Part shown: positions 7,235 to 15,980 of the stretch, one piece after another
How positions within the stretch are numbered: position 1 is the stretch's first letter
Layout: each line of letters opens with the position of its first letter
Assembly (NCBI RefSeq): GCF_019132845.1
Contig: NZ_JAHSPR010000005.1
Span: 186,001 to 250,000 of the forward strand
From: Advenella alkanexedens
Lineage (GTDB): Bacteria > Pseudomonadota > Gammaproteobacteria > Burkholderiales > Burkholderiaceae_B
Direction: 5' to 3'
DNA length: 64,000 nucleotides
Notes under the pieces: model-generated
The model's database searches: none
The model's input: only the letters and a program-made list of their open reading frames with translations
Told to the model about the DNA's origin: nothing
Position numbers and translations under genes: made by a program

Positions 7235-8215
7235 ATGAAATTAAAACAAGCATTTGTACTGGCAACCACCGTTGCCAGCCTGTCACTGGGCAGCCTGGCA
7301 CATGCAACGTCCAATTATCCCAATCAACCCATTCGGGTTATCGTACCTTTCGCACCAGGCGGTTCTACCGATATTGTGGCCCGTATTGTGGTACAGGAAA
7401 TGTCCAAGATCCTGGGTCAATCAATGGTCATTGAAAATAAAGCCGGTGCGGGTGGCGCCATTGGTGCCGCAGAGGCAGCACGGGCAAAACCCGATGGCTA
7501 CACCCTGTCCCTGGCCACAGTCTCGACCATGGCCGTCAATCCAGCCTGCCGCCCCAATGATTTGCCATACGATCCACAAAAAGATTTCGCGCCGGTCAGC
7601 AATTTTGTCAATACTCCAAACGTTATTGTCGTTAATCCTGGTGTTCCAGCCAACAATTTTGCAGAGTTCGTGCAGGTACTTAAAGACAATCCCGGAAAAT
7701 ACACCTATGCGTCACCGGGCATTTGCAGTATTGGCAACCTCAATGGTGAAGCCTTCAAGCAGGCAGTTGGCGTAGATTTGGTACACGTACCTTATAAAGG
7801 CTCCGGTCCGGCTGTTGCTGACACCCTGGGCGGTCAGGTGCATAGCCTGTTCGATAACCTGCCTTCTTCCATGCCTCATATCCAGACTGGCAAGCTTAAA
7901 GCCATGGCGGTCGCCTGGCCCGAACGCATGAAAGACATCCCGGATGTGCCAACCTATGCGGAAATGGGTTACCCGCAATTGAATAATGGCGTCTTCTATG
8001 GTTTGCTGGCTCCCGCAGGAACACCACCAGAAATTATTGAAAAGCTAAACAAGGCCACACAAGATGCCCTTAAAGAGCCCAAAATTATTGCTGCGCTTGA
8101 AAAACAGGGGGCCTTCCCGGCTGGCAATACTCCCGAAGAATTTGCCCAACAAATCAAAGACAATTACGACCTGGCAAAATCGGTGGTTGAAAAAAGCCAG
8201 CTTGAAATGAAATAA
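7235..8215 (+). CDS. Bug-type tripartite tricarboxylate transporter substrate-binding protein
   Basis: A 326-residue periplasmic binding protein of the Bug (Bordetella uptake gene) family, greatly expanded in Alcaligenaceae. It has a signal peptide ending near LAHA (24), then YPNQPIRVIVPFAPGGSTDI, the family-typical first strand and ligand loop. Later motifs include GAAEAARAKPDGYTL and VPYKGSGPAVAD. Ligands in characterised members are carboxylates such as citrate, glutamate, nicotinate or aromatic acids. No tctAB membrane genes are adjacent, which is usual for this family, so the ligand is unknown. It stands alone between its own promoter and a strong terminator. Confidence 0.92.
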   Translation: MKLKQAFVLATTVASLSLGSLAHATSNYPNQPIRVIVPFAPGGSTDIVARIVVQEMSKILGQSMVIENKAGAGGAIGAAEAARAKPDGYTLSLATVSTMAVNPACRPNDLPYDPQKDFAPVSNFVNTPNVIVVNPGVPANNFAEFVQVLKDNPGKYTYASPGICSIGNLNGEAFKQAVGVDLVHVPYKGSGPAVADTLGGQVHSLFDNLPSSMPHIQTGKLKAMAVAWPERMKDIPDVPTYAEMGYPQLNNGVFYGLLAPAGTPPEIIEKLNKATQDALKEPKIIAALEKQGAFPAGNTPEEFAQQIKDNYDLAKSVVEKSQLEMK

Positions 8216-8258
8216 AACCACAATTTTTCATATTCATTTCAAGTTAACAAGTATTTTT

Positions 8259-8297
8259 CAGTGCCTTTACAGTTACGCTGTAAAGGCACTGTTTTAT
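8259..8297 (+). terminator. Rho-independent terminator after the Bug gene
   Basis: A perfect 14-bp stem, CAGTGCCTTTACAG (8259-8272) and CTGTAAAGGCACTG (8278-8291), with a 5-nt loop, followed by TTTTAT. Confidence 0.85.
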
Positions 8298-8405
8298 GGG
8301 GAAAAGCAACACTTGAACGGCTAGAGTTCATGCTGCTCAACAATTAAAGTTTCAATCCGATAGAATGAAACATTTACCCTCTGACACCTGTAATATCACA
8401 CCTTC

Positions 8406-9299
8406 ATGTCAACACCCTCTTCTCCCGCCTATTCCCATACGATAGGAATTATTGCATTAATAGGCTCCATGGCCTCATTGTGTATTGGCACTTCATTTGC
8501 CAAATCCCTGTTTTCGGAAGTGGGTGCGCAAGGCACAACAACCTACCGATTGGCATTCTCCGCCTTGCTCCTGTGGTGCGTATGGCGCCCCTGGCGCTTC
8601 AGGCTCAATCGTAAGGATGCCTTAAGTATTGTTTTGTACGGTTTGTCCCTCGCATCCATCAATTTTTTGTTTTACATGGCCCTACGTACCATTCCCCTGG
8701 GTATTGCAATCGCCATTGAGTTTATCGGTCCGTTGGGTTTGGCCATTTACTCGTCACGCAAAAAAATTGATTTCCTTTGGATTATCATGGTGGCAACGGG
8801 CTTATATATGCTTATTCCCCAACAAGATTCAATAACAGCCCTGGATCCAGTGGGTGTTGTTTATGCTGCGATTGCAGGTGCAGGTTGGGCTTTATATATC
8901 ATTTTTGGTCAGCGTACCCGTAATATTCATCCCGGTCAGGCGTCCTGTTTGGGTATTACAGTTGCAGCCTTGGTGGTTTTACCTTTTGGTATTGGTCACG
9001 CAGGAACCACGCTGTTGAATCCATCCCTTATGTTATTTGGATTGGGTGTAGCCATCATGTCCAGTGCAATCCCCTATTCCCTTGAGATGATTTCCCTGCG
9101 CGCCCTACCCCGTAAAACCATGAGTGTCTTGCTTAGCCTTGAACCCGCCATGGGTGCAGTGGCAGGTGTTATCCTATTGCATGAATTACTGACTTTTGCT
9201 CAATGGCTGGCCATTGCTTTTATTGTAAGTGCCTCCATAGGGTGTGCGGTTACATCCCGGCATCCCATTCGAGATGATATGGAGAAAAAACCAACATGA
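8406..9299 (+). CDS. rhtA: EamA-family inner-membrane exporter, RhtA-like
   Basis: A 297-residue polytopic protein with about ten membrane helices arranged as two EamA repeats. It resembles E. coli RhtA (threonine/homoserine exporter) along its length: FAKSLFSEVGAQGTTTYRLA near the start, PLGIAIAIEFIGPLG, GAGWALYIIFGQR and SSAIPYSLEMISL. Substrate in this organism is inferred. No clear Shine-Dalgarno precedes the ATG at 8406. The stop overlaps the next start by 4 bp (ATGA), so it is probably translationally coupled to the glutathione peroxidase. Confidence 0.85.
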   Translation: MSTPSSPAYSHTIGIIALIGSMASLCIGTSFAKSLFSEVGAQGTTTYRLAFSALLLWCVWRPWRFRLNRKDALSIVLYGLSLASINFLFYMALRTIPLGIAIAIEFIGPLGLAIYSSRKKIDFLWIIMVATGLYMLIPQQDSITALDPVGVVYAAIAGAGWALYIIFGQRTRNIHPGQASCLGITVAALVVLPFGIGHAGTTLLNPSLMLFGLGVAIMSSAIPYSLEMISLRALPRKTMSVLLSLEPAMGAVAGVILLHELLTFAQWLAIAFIVSASIGCAVTSRHPIRDDMEKKPT

Positions 9300-9778
9300 A
9301 ATCCCTGTTTTCTTTTTCCGCGACCAAGGCCGATGGCCATATTCTTGACTTTGCCTGTTTGCAAGGAAAAGTGGTCCTTATCGTCAACGTGGCCTCCTAC
9401 TGTGGGTTTACGCCTCAATATAATGGTCTTGAAAAACTCTATCGGACTTATAAAGACCAGGGGTTTGAAATTATTGCCTTTCCCTGCAACCAGTTTGGCC
9501 GTCAAGAACCGGGCACAGACGAAGAAATTGTCTCTTTTTGTCAATTGAATCATGATGTCGGTTTTACCATCATGAGTAAAATTGATGTCAATGGCAGCCA
9601 TGAGAATGAAGTGTACACATGGCTAAAACAGGAAAAACCTGGCATTTTAGGCAACCAAAGCATTAAATGGAACTTTACCAAGTTTTTGATTAACCGCCAG
9701 GGTGAGGTTATCGGACGCTATGCGCCTGTGACCAAACCTGAGCAACTGGAAACCGATATAAAGGAAGCATTATCATGA
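9296..9778 (+). CDS. Glutathione peroxidase family (BtuE-like thiol peroxidase)
   Basis: A 160-residue thioredoxin-fold peroxidase that reduces hydrogen and organic peroxides. The peroxidatic residue is Cys36 in NVASYCGFTP (cysteine, not selenocysteine); the FPCNQFGRQEPG segment (62-73) supplies Cys64 and Gln, and KWNFTKF supplies the catalytic Trp and Asn. Bacterial members of this type usually prefer thioredoxin over glutathione. It overlaps rhtA by 4 bp and the downstream glutathione S-transferase by 4 bp, a tight three-gene operon combining export and peroxide/thiol defence. Confidence 0.93.
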   Translation: MKSLFSFSATKADGHILDFACLQGKVVLIVNVASYCGFTPQYNGLEKLYRTYKDQGFEIIAFPCNQFGRQEPGTDEEIVSFCQLNHDVGFTIMSKIDVNGSHENEVYTWLKQEKPGILGNQSIKWNFTKFLINRQGEVIGRYAPVTKPEQLETDIKEALS

Positions 9779-10479
9779 TTGATCTGTATTATTGGACAAC
9801 ACCAAACGGTCATAAAATTACAATGTTCCTGGAAGAGACAGGCCTTGAATATAAAATTATTCCTGTCAATATTTCCAAGGGAGAACAATTTTCACCTGAT
9901 TTTCTGAAAATAGCGCCTAATAATCGTATTCCAGCCATTGTTGATCATGACCCGATTGATAAGGGTGAGCCTATTTCCATTTTTGAATCAGGTGCAATAT
10001 TGCATTACCTGGCTAATAAAACCGGTCAATTCCTGTCTTCCGATTTGAGAATAAGAACGGAAACCCTGCAATGGCTGTATTGGCAAATGGCGGGTTTAGG
10101 CCCCATGGCTGGCCAAAACCATCATTTTTCCCAATACGCCACTGAAAAAATCCCTTACGCCATTGATCGATACCGTAATGAGACCAATCGTTTGTACGGG
10201 GTACTTAACAAACACCTGGAAGACAGGGTTTATATCGCAGGTCAATATTCCATTGCCGATATGGCCTGTTATCCATGGATTGTTTCACATGAAAAACAGG
10301 GACAGAACCTTGAGGATTTTCCTAACCTGCAACGCTGGTATGAATTGATAAAAGCACGACCAGCAACGATACGTGCTTATGAGATTGCCCGTGAAATTAA
10401 TCCTTCACCCACCGTGCATGATGATGAAGCAAGGAAAATATTGTTTGGGCAAACAGCAAAATCCTTGGATAAACACTAA
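9775..10479 (+). CDS. Glutathione S-transferase, nu-class (YfcG/YghU-like disulfide-bond oxidoreductase)
   Basis: A 234-residue GST. The N-terminal thioredoxin-like domain opens IDLYYWTTPNGHKITMFLEE; the TPNGHK segment is typical of the YfcG/YghU group, which reduce disulfides with bound glutathione rather than conjugate electrophiles. IPAIVDHD and FESGAILHYLA mark the glutathione-binding cis-Pro and gamma-glutamyl site; the all-helical domain follows from about residue 90. It overlaps the peroxidase by 4 bp and ends before a long hairpin shared with convergent gdhA. Confidence 0.9.
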   Translation: MIDLYYWTTPNGHKITMFLEETGLEYKIIPVNISKGEQFSPDFLKIAPNNRIPAIVDHDPIDKGEPISIFESGAILHYLANKTGQFLSSDLRIRTETLQWLYWQMAGLGPMAGQNHHFSQYATEKIPYAIDRYRNETNRLYGVLNKHLEDRVYIAGQYSIADMACYPWIVSHEKQGQNLEDFPNLQRWYELIKARPATIRAYEIAREINPSPTVHDDEARKILFGQTAKSLDKH

Positions 10480-10495
10480 CGTTTGCAGCAAAAAG

Positions 10496-10546
10496 AAACC
10501 CTGGTTTTAACGGATTCCTCTGGCGGATCTGTTAAAACCAGGGTTT
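10496..10546. terminator. Long bidirectional hairpin between convergent gst and gdhA
   Basis: A perfect 16-bp stem, AAACCCTGGTTTTAAC (10496-10511) and GTTAAAACCAGGGTTT (10531-10546), with a 19-nt loop. U-tracts are weak (ending in TTT on either strand), but the position between convergent genes fits a two-way terminator. Confidence 0.75.
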
Positions 10547-10574
10547 AACACCGCAAACTTTTACAAAAAAACCA

Positions 10575-11870
10575 TTAAGGGTAAAGACCACGTAGCTCAC
10601 GGGCCTCGAGGATACGTGTGCAGGCCACAATAAATGCCGCTGTACGTAAACTGACCTCATGGTGTTTTGCAACATCAGAGACAGCACGATAAGCATCACG
10701 CATCAGGCGCTCAAGGCGTTGGTTGATTTCCTCTTCACTCCAGAAAAAGCTGGAGAAATCCTGTACCCATTCAAAATAACTGACAGTTACACCACCAGCG
10801 TTGGAAATCACATCAGGTACAATATATATCCCTTTTTGAGTTAGGATGTCATCGGCTTCCGGGGTGGTTGGGCCATTGGCGCCTTCCACCAGGATTTTTG
10901 TCTTGATCTGATCCGCATTTTTGATGGTGATTTGATTCTCAAGAGCGGCAGGAATCAGGAATTCGCTGCTAACTTCCCAGAAATCTTCATTGGAAATGGC
11001 GGTTGCTTCAGGGAAACCCATGACACCAGGATGATCTTCAACGAAATTTAACAAATCATGAATATCGATGCCATTTTCATTGAAAATAGTACCGGTATGA
11101 TCTTGTATCGCAACAACTTTGGCACCGGTTTCATGGAATAATCGGGCAGCTGTGCCACCTACATTACCAAACCCCTGTACGGCCACCCTTGACCCGGACA
11201 CACTAAGACCCAAATCTTTGGCCGCTTCGCAAGCTGCTACAAACACACCACGGCCTGTTGCCTCTATGCGACCAAGACTACCACCCAATGCAATAGGCTT
11301 GCCGGTAACAACACCCGTTGACGTGGCACCTTCATTCATGGAATAGGTATCCATCATCCAGGCCATGGTTTGAGAGTTGGTGTTGACATCGGGCGCTGGA
11401 ATATCTTTGCTTGGGCCAATAATGAGACCAATCTCACTGGTATATCTCCGTGTGACACGTTCAAGTTCTTTTTTGGAATACTTGCGCGCATCAATGCGAA
11501 TACCGCCTTTGGCACCACCAAAAGGCAAATTGACCGCTGCATTTTTAATAGACATCCAGGCTGCCAGGGCCATGACTTCGGACAGGCAAACGTCCTGGTG
11601 AAAACGTACGCCGCCCTTGCCCGGTCCACGTGATGTATTGTGCTGAACACGGTAGCCCTCAAAGTGGGCAATGGTACCGTTATCCAATTCAATGGGAACA
11701 TCTACAATCAATGAGCGCTTTGGTCGCTTCAGTGTTTCTACCCAGCGGGCCAGGGAACCCAAATAGGGGGTTACCCGATCAATTTGCTGAAGATAAATAC
11801 CCCATGCGCCCAAGTCATTTGGATTCAGATATGAAGGCAGCAAGTGCGAAGTGGTAAATTCTGAAGTCAT
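10575..11870 (-). CDS. gdhA: Glutamate dehydrogenase (Glu/Leu/Phe/Val family)
   Basis: A 431-residue cytoplasmic dehydrogenase that interconverts glutamate and 2-oxoglutarate plus ammonia. Active-site lysines are visible in [10 protein letters not shown] (Lys85), MSIKNA (Lys109) and the signature FGGAKGGI (Lys121); the Asp of PAPDVNT follows. The Rossmann domain contains [11 protein letters not shown]. Length and motifs match hexameric NAD-type GDH of about 420-435 residues. It is a single gene ended by the shared hairpin, with about 100 bp of AT-rich promoter region upstream before a REP-like palindrome. Confidence 0.93.
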   Translation of the reverse strand: MTSEFTTSHLLPSYLNPNDLGAWGIYLQQIDRVTPYLGSLARWVETLKRPKRSLIVDVPIELDNGTIAHFEGYRVQHNTSRGPGKGGVRFHQDVCLSEVMALAAWMSIKNAAVNLPFGGAKGGIRIDARKYSKKELERVTRRYTSEIGLIIGPSKDIPAPDVNTNSQTMAWMMDTYSMNEGATSTGVVTGKPIALGGSLGRIEATGRGVFVAACEAAKDLGLSVSGSRVAVQGFGNVGGTAARLFHETGAKVVAIQDHTGTIFNENGIDIHDLLNFVEDHPGVMGFPEATAISNEDFWEVSSEFLIPAALENQITIKNADQIKTKILVEGANGPTTPEADDILTQKGIYIVPDVISNAGGVTVSYFEWVQDFSSFFWSEEEINQRLERLMRDAYRAVSDVAKHHEVSLRTAAFIVACTRILEARELRGLYP

Positions 11871-11939
11871 TAAAGCTCTCCGATGAAATGAGCCGTCTTA
11901 CTAACTTCTTGAATTGTACTTGTTCTGTTTTGAGTTATT

Positions 11940-11985
11940 AATCTGTCCCCGTTTAATTAATATTAAATTTTAATGGGGACAGATT
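11940..11985. repeat. REP-like palindromic element with TGTCCCC/GGGGACA ends
   Basis: The arms AATCTGTCCCC (11940-11950) and GGGGACAGATT (11975-11985) are perfect 11-bp inverted copies around a 24-bp, all-A/T-except-one core. Elements with GGGGACAGATT ends are scattered through many proteobacterial genomes and are thought to be spread by REP-associated (Y1) transposases. No transposase is in the window. It may also terminate the unknown secreted-protein transcript from either side. Confidence 0.6.
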
Positions 11986-11994
11986 GAGTGTTGT

Positions 11995-12774
11995 TTAATT
12001 GACATTAGTAACGGCAACCGTATAAATCGAATTTCCGCTTTTAATATCCATTTTCATGGTCAGCCCTTTTGCAGGACAATACCATTCAGTGACGGTAACC
12101 GGCTTATTGCCGGCAGACTTGCCTGAAGGAATAAGTGTGGATTGAATCTGACCACTGGAAAGAGTACCCGTGTAAGTGATCGGCTTACAGCTCATCGGCC
12201 CCATTTGTGTATGAATTTGCTGTTCTTTTCCAACTTTTCTTTGGGTAGACTGCAAAAATGCATTTTCTATGTTGACTTGGCTAATAGGCACTGAGGAAGG
12301 CAAAGACATGGACGCCTGGGCATCAGCCCTGTAGGTTTGTGCAGGCAAGGAGTCGAATTGCTCATTCATGATATTGGCTGGCTTGAGAAAGTATCCATTG
12401 ACCCGGCTATTTACGACGGAACGCATGACGGTACCCAGCAAGCCTGCCGAATCAAACGAGCCACTAAGGGTAGAGCCCCCACTGTTGACCATGAGCCGAA
12501 AATTGCCCGAACCATTGATCTGCTGTCCGGCTATGGGTGCATTTGCCTGGATATGCAAATCGGCATGGCAATCATTGCCGGCCGCTTTTGTTACCTGGTT
12601 GATCCTGATCATAAAATGCCCCTTCCCCCCATTAATATTCCCTTCAATTTTCCCGTTGGGCTTTAGCCAGGGACTTTGACAATAAACCTGTTCAGCATGT
12701 GCATTTGTCCAGCCTACCAACAGGGCAAGAGAAAACAAAAGATTCAGTGGAAGAATACGGGAATGATGTTTCAT
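11995..12774 (-). CDS. Secreted protein of unknown function
   Basis: A 259-residue protein I do not recognise. It has a signal peptide (MKHHSRILPLNLLFSLALL, cleavage probably after AHA near 27). The mature part has four cysteines, is rich in Ser, Gly and Asn, and looks mainly beta, with a central low-complexity segment rich in Ser/Gln. No lipobox or membrane anchor is seen, so it is probably periplasmic or exported. It starts 12 bp after the ankyrin gene ends on the same strand, so the two are probably co-transcribed and may work together. Confidence 0.65.
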   Translation of the reverse strand: MKHHSRILPLNLLFSLALLVGWTNAHAEQVYCQSPWLKPNGKIEGNINGGKGHFMIRINQVTKAAGNDCHADLHIQANAPIAGQQINGSGNFRLMVNSGGSTLSGSFDSAGLLGTVMRSVVNSRVNGYFLKPANIMNEQFDSLPAQTYRADAQASMSLPSSVPISQVNIENAFLQSTQRKVGKEQQIHTQMGPMSCKPITYTGTLSSGQIQSTLIPSGKSAGNKPVTVTEWYCPAKGLTMKMDIKSGNSIYTVAVTNVN

Positions 12775-12786
12775 GAAGAAATCCGG

Positions 12787-13416
12787 TTATCGAAGCATAA
12801 TTTCGACAAGTCCGGGCTGCTTTAGTTCCCGGGCCAAATCAATGGCATTTTTACCCAGCTGGTTAACGGCTCTGGGATCGGCACCCGCAGCCAGCAATGC
12901 TTTGACCGCTTGGGGATTTTTAGAGGTTACCGCCATATAAATAGGTGAGCTGCCTTCTGCAGCCGGTGCATTGGGGAAAGCGCCATTAGCCAGCAACATA
13001 TTGATCATATCAACATGTCCCATTGAAGCAGCATAATGCAAGGGTGCCCACCCCAAACGGTTGACGTCTGCACCCCGAAAAATAAGTCCTTCTGCGCGAC
13101 GCACATCACCGATAATGGCCAAATACATCAAGGGTGTTTCATTATTAATGTTTTCAATATTAAGGTTGATATTAGGGTCTCTGACCAGAAGATCAAAAAC
13201 ATCCATTGATTTATCACGAATAGCCTGCATGATGGGAGGTTGACCATTCTGGTTAAGCGCATTGACATCACGGCCTTTGGCAATGGCCGCCTTAACGGAA
13301 GATACCCGATTGTTCTTGATGTCGTTCCACCAGGAAATCGATGTATTGGCAAATGACGTCATGGTCACAAACATGGCACCAACCAGCAAGGAAGATTTCA
13401 ATTTACTAATGCGCAT
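12787..13416 (-). CDS. Periplasmic ankyrin-repeat protein
   Basis: A 209-residue protein with a signal peptide (about 1-23, ending SFA) followed by about five ankyrin repeats. Clear repeats read GWAPLHYAASMGHVDMINML and SSPIYMAVTSKNPQAVKALL with GADPRAVNQLGKNAIDLA after them. Ankyrin repeats bind other proteins; exported bacterial versions include catalase-associated AnkB-type proteins, but nothing here fixes the partner. It precedes the unknown secreted protein with a 12-bp gap, which makes that protein a candidate partner. Confidence 0.85.
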   Translation of the reverse strand: MRISKLKSSLLVGAMFVTMTSFANTSISWWNDIKNNRVSSVKAAIAKGRDVNALNQNGQPPIMQAIRDKSMDVFDLLVRDPNINLNIENINNETPLMYLAIIGDVRRAEGLIFRGADVNRLGWAPLHYAASMGHVDMINMLLANGAFPNAPAAEGSSPIYMAVTSKNPQAVKALLAAGADPRAVNQLGKNAIDLARELKQPGLVEIMLR

Positions 13417-13520
13417 TACCCACCTTTTAAATTAATTGGATCATAACAAACATAACAAATAAGCAGTATACAAAACGTAAATATATTCAAGGAAACCCAA
13501 ACAGGCAAATTTGCCTTGAT

Positions 13521-14291
13521 TTACGGTTGTGCTTTGTGGAACAACCTGAAAAAGTTCTCGGTACTGGCCTCTTCAATCTCTTTTAGTGTCACCCCCCTGA
13601 GATCGGCAATTTTTTCGGCCACGTGAATCACTTTCGACGGGTCATTCAGTTTACCCCGGAAAGGAACCGGTGCCAGATAAGGCGAATCAGTTTCAATCAG
13701 CAAACGTTCTAACGGGACTTTTTGAGCCACTTCATGCAATTGATGGGCATTCTTGAAGGTGACAATACCCGAGAGTGAAATATAAAAATTCTGCTCAATG
13801 GCTGCCTGAGCCACTTCCCACGTTTCGGTAAAGCAATGCATGACACCACCACACTGATGCGCACCCTCTTCTTTCATGATGCGGATCGTATCTTCAGCGG
13901 AAGAACGGGTATGAATGATTAACGGTAAACCAGACTGAACGCCTGCCCTGATATGTACCCGAAAACGATCCCGTTGCCAGTCCAATGGCTCACTGAGCCG
14001 GTAATAATCAAGACCGGTTTCACCAATGGCCACAATTTTCGGATGCAAGGCATGCTCACACAGCATCTCAACGGTTGGTTCCGGTGTGTCTTCGTAGTCA
14101 GGGTGAACACCAACCGAACCGATAAGGTGCGGATATTTTTCTATCAGCGCAATAATTCTTGGCCAGTCAGGTAAATTTACGCTGACGCACAAAGCGCGCC
14201 CGACATTATTCTGTTTCATTTTATCCAGAATATTTTCCAGATCCTGGCTTAATTCAGGGAAATCCAGATGACAGTGAGAATCGACAAACAT
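13521..14291 (-). CDS. tatD: TatD-family metal-dependent DNase
   Basis: A 256-residue TIM-barrel hydrolase of the TatD/YcfH family. Metal ligands are visible as DSHCHLD at 4-10, GETGLDYY in the middle, the HTRSS and MHCFTE histidines, and ETDSPYLAP near the C-terminus. TatD enzymes are 3'-5' exonucleases linked to DNA repair and degradation. It is the last gene of the mltG-tmk-holB-tatD run, 23 bp after holB. A PilZ-domain gene often lies between holB and tatD in related proteobacteria; none is present here. Confidence 0.93.
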   Translation of the reverse strand: MFVDSHCHLDFPELSQDLENILDKMKQNNVGRALCVSVNLPDWPRIIALIEKYPHLIGSVGVHPDYEDTPEPTVEMLCEHALHPKIVAIGETGLDYYRLSEPLDWQRDRFRVHIRAGVQSGLPLIIHTRSSAEDTIRIMKEEGAHQCGGVMHCFTETWEVAQAAIEQNFYISLSGIVTFKNAHQLHEVAQKVPLERLLIETDSPYLAPVPFRGKLNDPSKVIHVAEKIADLRGVTLKEIEEASTENFFRLFHKAQP

Positions 14292-14314
14292 GATTAATAC
14301 TTATGAAAATTTAA

Positions 14315-15358
14315 TTACGACTTTGAAATACAGCTTAATGCAACCCGTTGCAAGGTAGAGATGATAAACAAACGGGCATTAAGCGGATGGTCGGCAATAC
14401 GTTGCTGCTCTGCCAGCCATTTAAAGAGCTGGGCAATTTTATCCGCAGCCATATTGCCTGCGATACCAGAAACATTTTTACCCAAGGTGGGAAAATAACG
14501 GGAGGCTTGCCCATGGCGATTAAGATTGATATCAAAAACAAACCGTTGAAGGCTGTCCAGCCATTGCGTTGCCGGGATTTTTTCCAGTAATTCCGCCAAT
14601 TTATCAAGGTTGGGCATTTCCCGGTGCGCCAGTTTGTCAGCGAACGCCGAGAGCCAGTATTTAACGGGCTCATAATCAGACTGACTGAAGGCCAAAGCGC
14701 TTAACGGCGCGCCACCGGTGGAAGCCAACCAAACCTCACCATCGGTCACCCCGTTTTTCTGTAGCCAGGACAGGGCCACCGAGCGTTCCGGTATGGGCAA
14801 GGCCAGACGACGACATCGTGACAGCAAAGTAGGCAGCAATCGCTGGATAGCATGCGTGACCAAAAGAAAAATGGTATTTTCTGGTGGCTCCTCAAGCACT
14901 TTTAGCAAGGCATTGGAAGAAGCTGCATTCAGGCTTTCTGCCGGGTACAGAACAATGACACGGTAACCGCCCCGATGCGTGGAAACATTAAACAGTTTTT
15001 CAAGCTGACGTACCTGTTCTATCCTGATGTCCTGGGACAGGGTTTTCTTTGCACCACTTTCCTCATCGTTTTCCGGGGTGGTAACAAAACCTTCCTTAAC
15101 GGCAATGGCATCGGGCAATACTATCCGCAAATCGGGGTGATTTCCTGACTTGACCCAGCCACAGGATTCACAGTGTCCACATGCGATGCCATTATGGGAG
15201 GATTCGCACAACAAGCCGGTTGCCGCCGCATGGGCAAATTTCAGTTTGCCTATGCCAGGAATGCCATGAATAATCCAGGCGTGTGAAAACCGTTCCTTAT
15301 TGCCCAGCCATTGACGGGCAATATCCGTTTGCCATGGTAAAAACTCAGGTAGATGCAT
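14315..15358 (-). CDS. holB: DNA polymerase III delta' subunit
   Basis: A 347-residue clamp-loader subunit. The N-terminal AAA+ module has the degenerate GIPGIGKLKFAHA P-loop (about 32-44), a four-Cys zinc cluster in CGHCESCG, and the SNALLKVLEEPPENT segment that is diagnostic for delta'/gamma subunits, ending with the LLSRCRRL (SRC) motif. It helps load the beta clamp at the replication fork. It overlaps tmk by 14 bp, so the pair is translationally coupled. Length is normal for HolB. Confidence 0.93.
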   Translation of the reverse strand: MHLPEFLPWQTDIARQWLGNKERFSHAWIIHGIPGIGKLKFAHAAATGLLCESSHNGIACGHCESCGWVKSGNHPDLRIVLPDAIAVKEGFVTTPENDEESGAKKTLSQDIRIEQVRQLEKLFNVSTHRGGYRVIVLYPAESLNAASSNALLKVLEEPPENTIFLLVTHAIQRLLPTLLSRCRRLALPIPERSVALSWLQKNGVTDGEVWLASTGGAPLSALAFSQSDYEPVKYWLSAFADKLAHREMPNLDKLAELLEKIPATQWLDSLQRFVFDINLNRHGQASRYFPTLGKNVSGIAGNMAADKIAQLFKWLAEQQRIADHPLNARLFIISTLQRVALSCISKS

Positions 15359-15980
15359 TGTTTTTCAGCCTGATAAACTGCAACACGCGGGTTTCTATGA
15401 ATGCCCTGACCTCTTCAAAAGGCCGGGTGGAGTCAATGAGCAAAAAGCGATGTGGCTCAGTGGCCGCTCGTTGCAAATAGGCACCACGCACCGCCTCGAA
15501 AAAAGCATCATTTTCCTGTTCAAACCGGTCAAGACTGACACCGCTTCGGCCCAATCGTTCGCGCGATACTGCAAGGGGTACATCAAAAAGCAGCGTCAAA
15601 TCCGGGTTAAGACCTTCCTGTACCCAGTTTTCCAGCGCAGCTATCTTGTTGAGATCAAAATGACGTCCTCCCCCCTGATAGGCATAAGTACTGTCAGTAA
15701 ATCGATCGCAAAGCAGCAACTTGCCTGCCGCCAAAGCTGGCTTGATGAGCTGGTTAATGTTTTCCTGGCGCGAAGCAAACATCAGCAAGGCCTCTGTTTC
15801 CTGGCTCATGGCATCATGCAGCAAAATTTCACGTAATTTTTCACCCACAGGCGTGCCACCCGGCTCGCGCGTCATGACTACGTCAAGCCCCTGATTTTTA
15901 AAAAAATCGGGCAACCACTTCATATGGGTACTTTTGCCGGCGCCATCCACGCCTTCCAGTGTAATAAAAAGCCCTGTCAT
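15345..15980 (-). CDS. tmk: Thymidylate kinase
   Basis: A 211-residue kinase phosphorylating dTMP to dTDP. The P-loop is EGVDGAGKST at 9-18, followed by MTREPGGTPVGEKLRE and the DR motif in LLCDRFTDSTYAYQGGGR. The ATG shares one base with the mltG stop (TAATG) and the gene overlaps holB by 14 bp, showing a tightly packed mltG-tmk-holB operon, as in many proteobacteria. Confidence 0.96.
   Translation of the reverse strand: MTGLFITLEGVDGAGKSTHMKWLPDFFKNQGLDVVMTREPGGTPVGEKLREILLHDAMSQETEALLMFASRQENINQLIKPALAAGKLLLCDRFTDSTYAYQGGGRHFDLNKIAALENWVQEGLNPDLTLLFDVPLAVSRERLGRSGVSLDRFEQENDAFFEAVRGAYLQRAATEPHRFLLIDSTRPFEEVRAFIETRVLQFIRLKNNAST

Noticed and set aside
9296-9778. Selenocysteine in the glutathione peroxidase
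   Set aside because: The peroxidatic codon encodes Cys36; there is no in-frame UGA.
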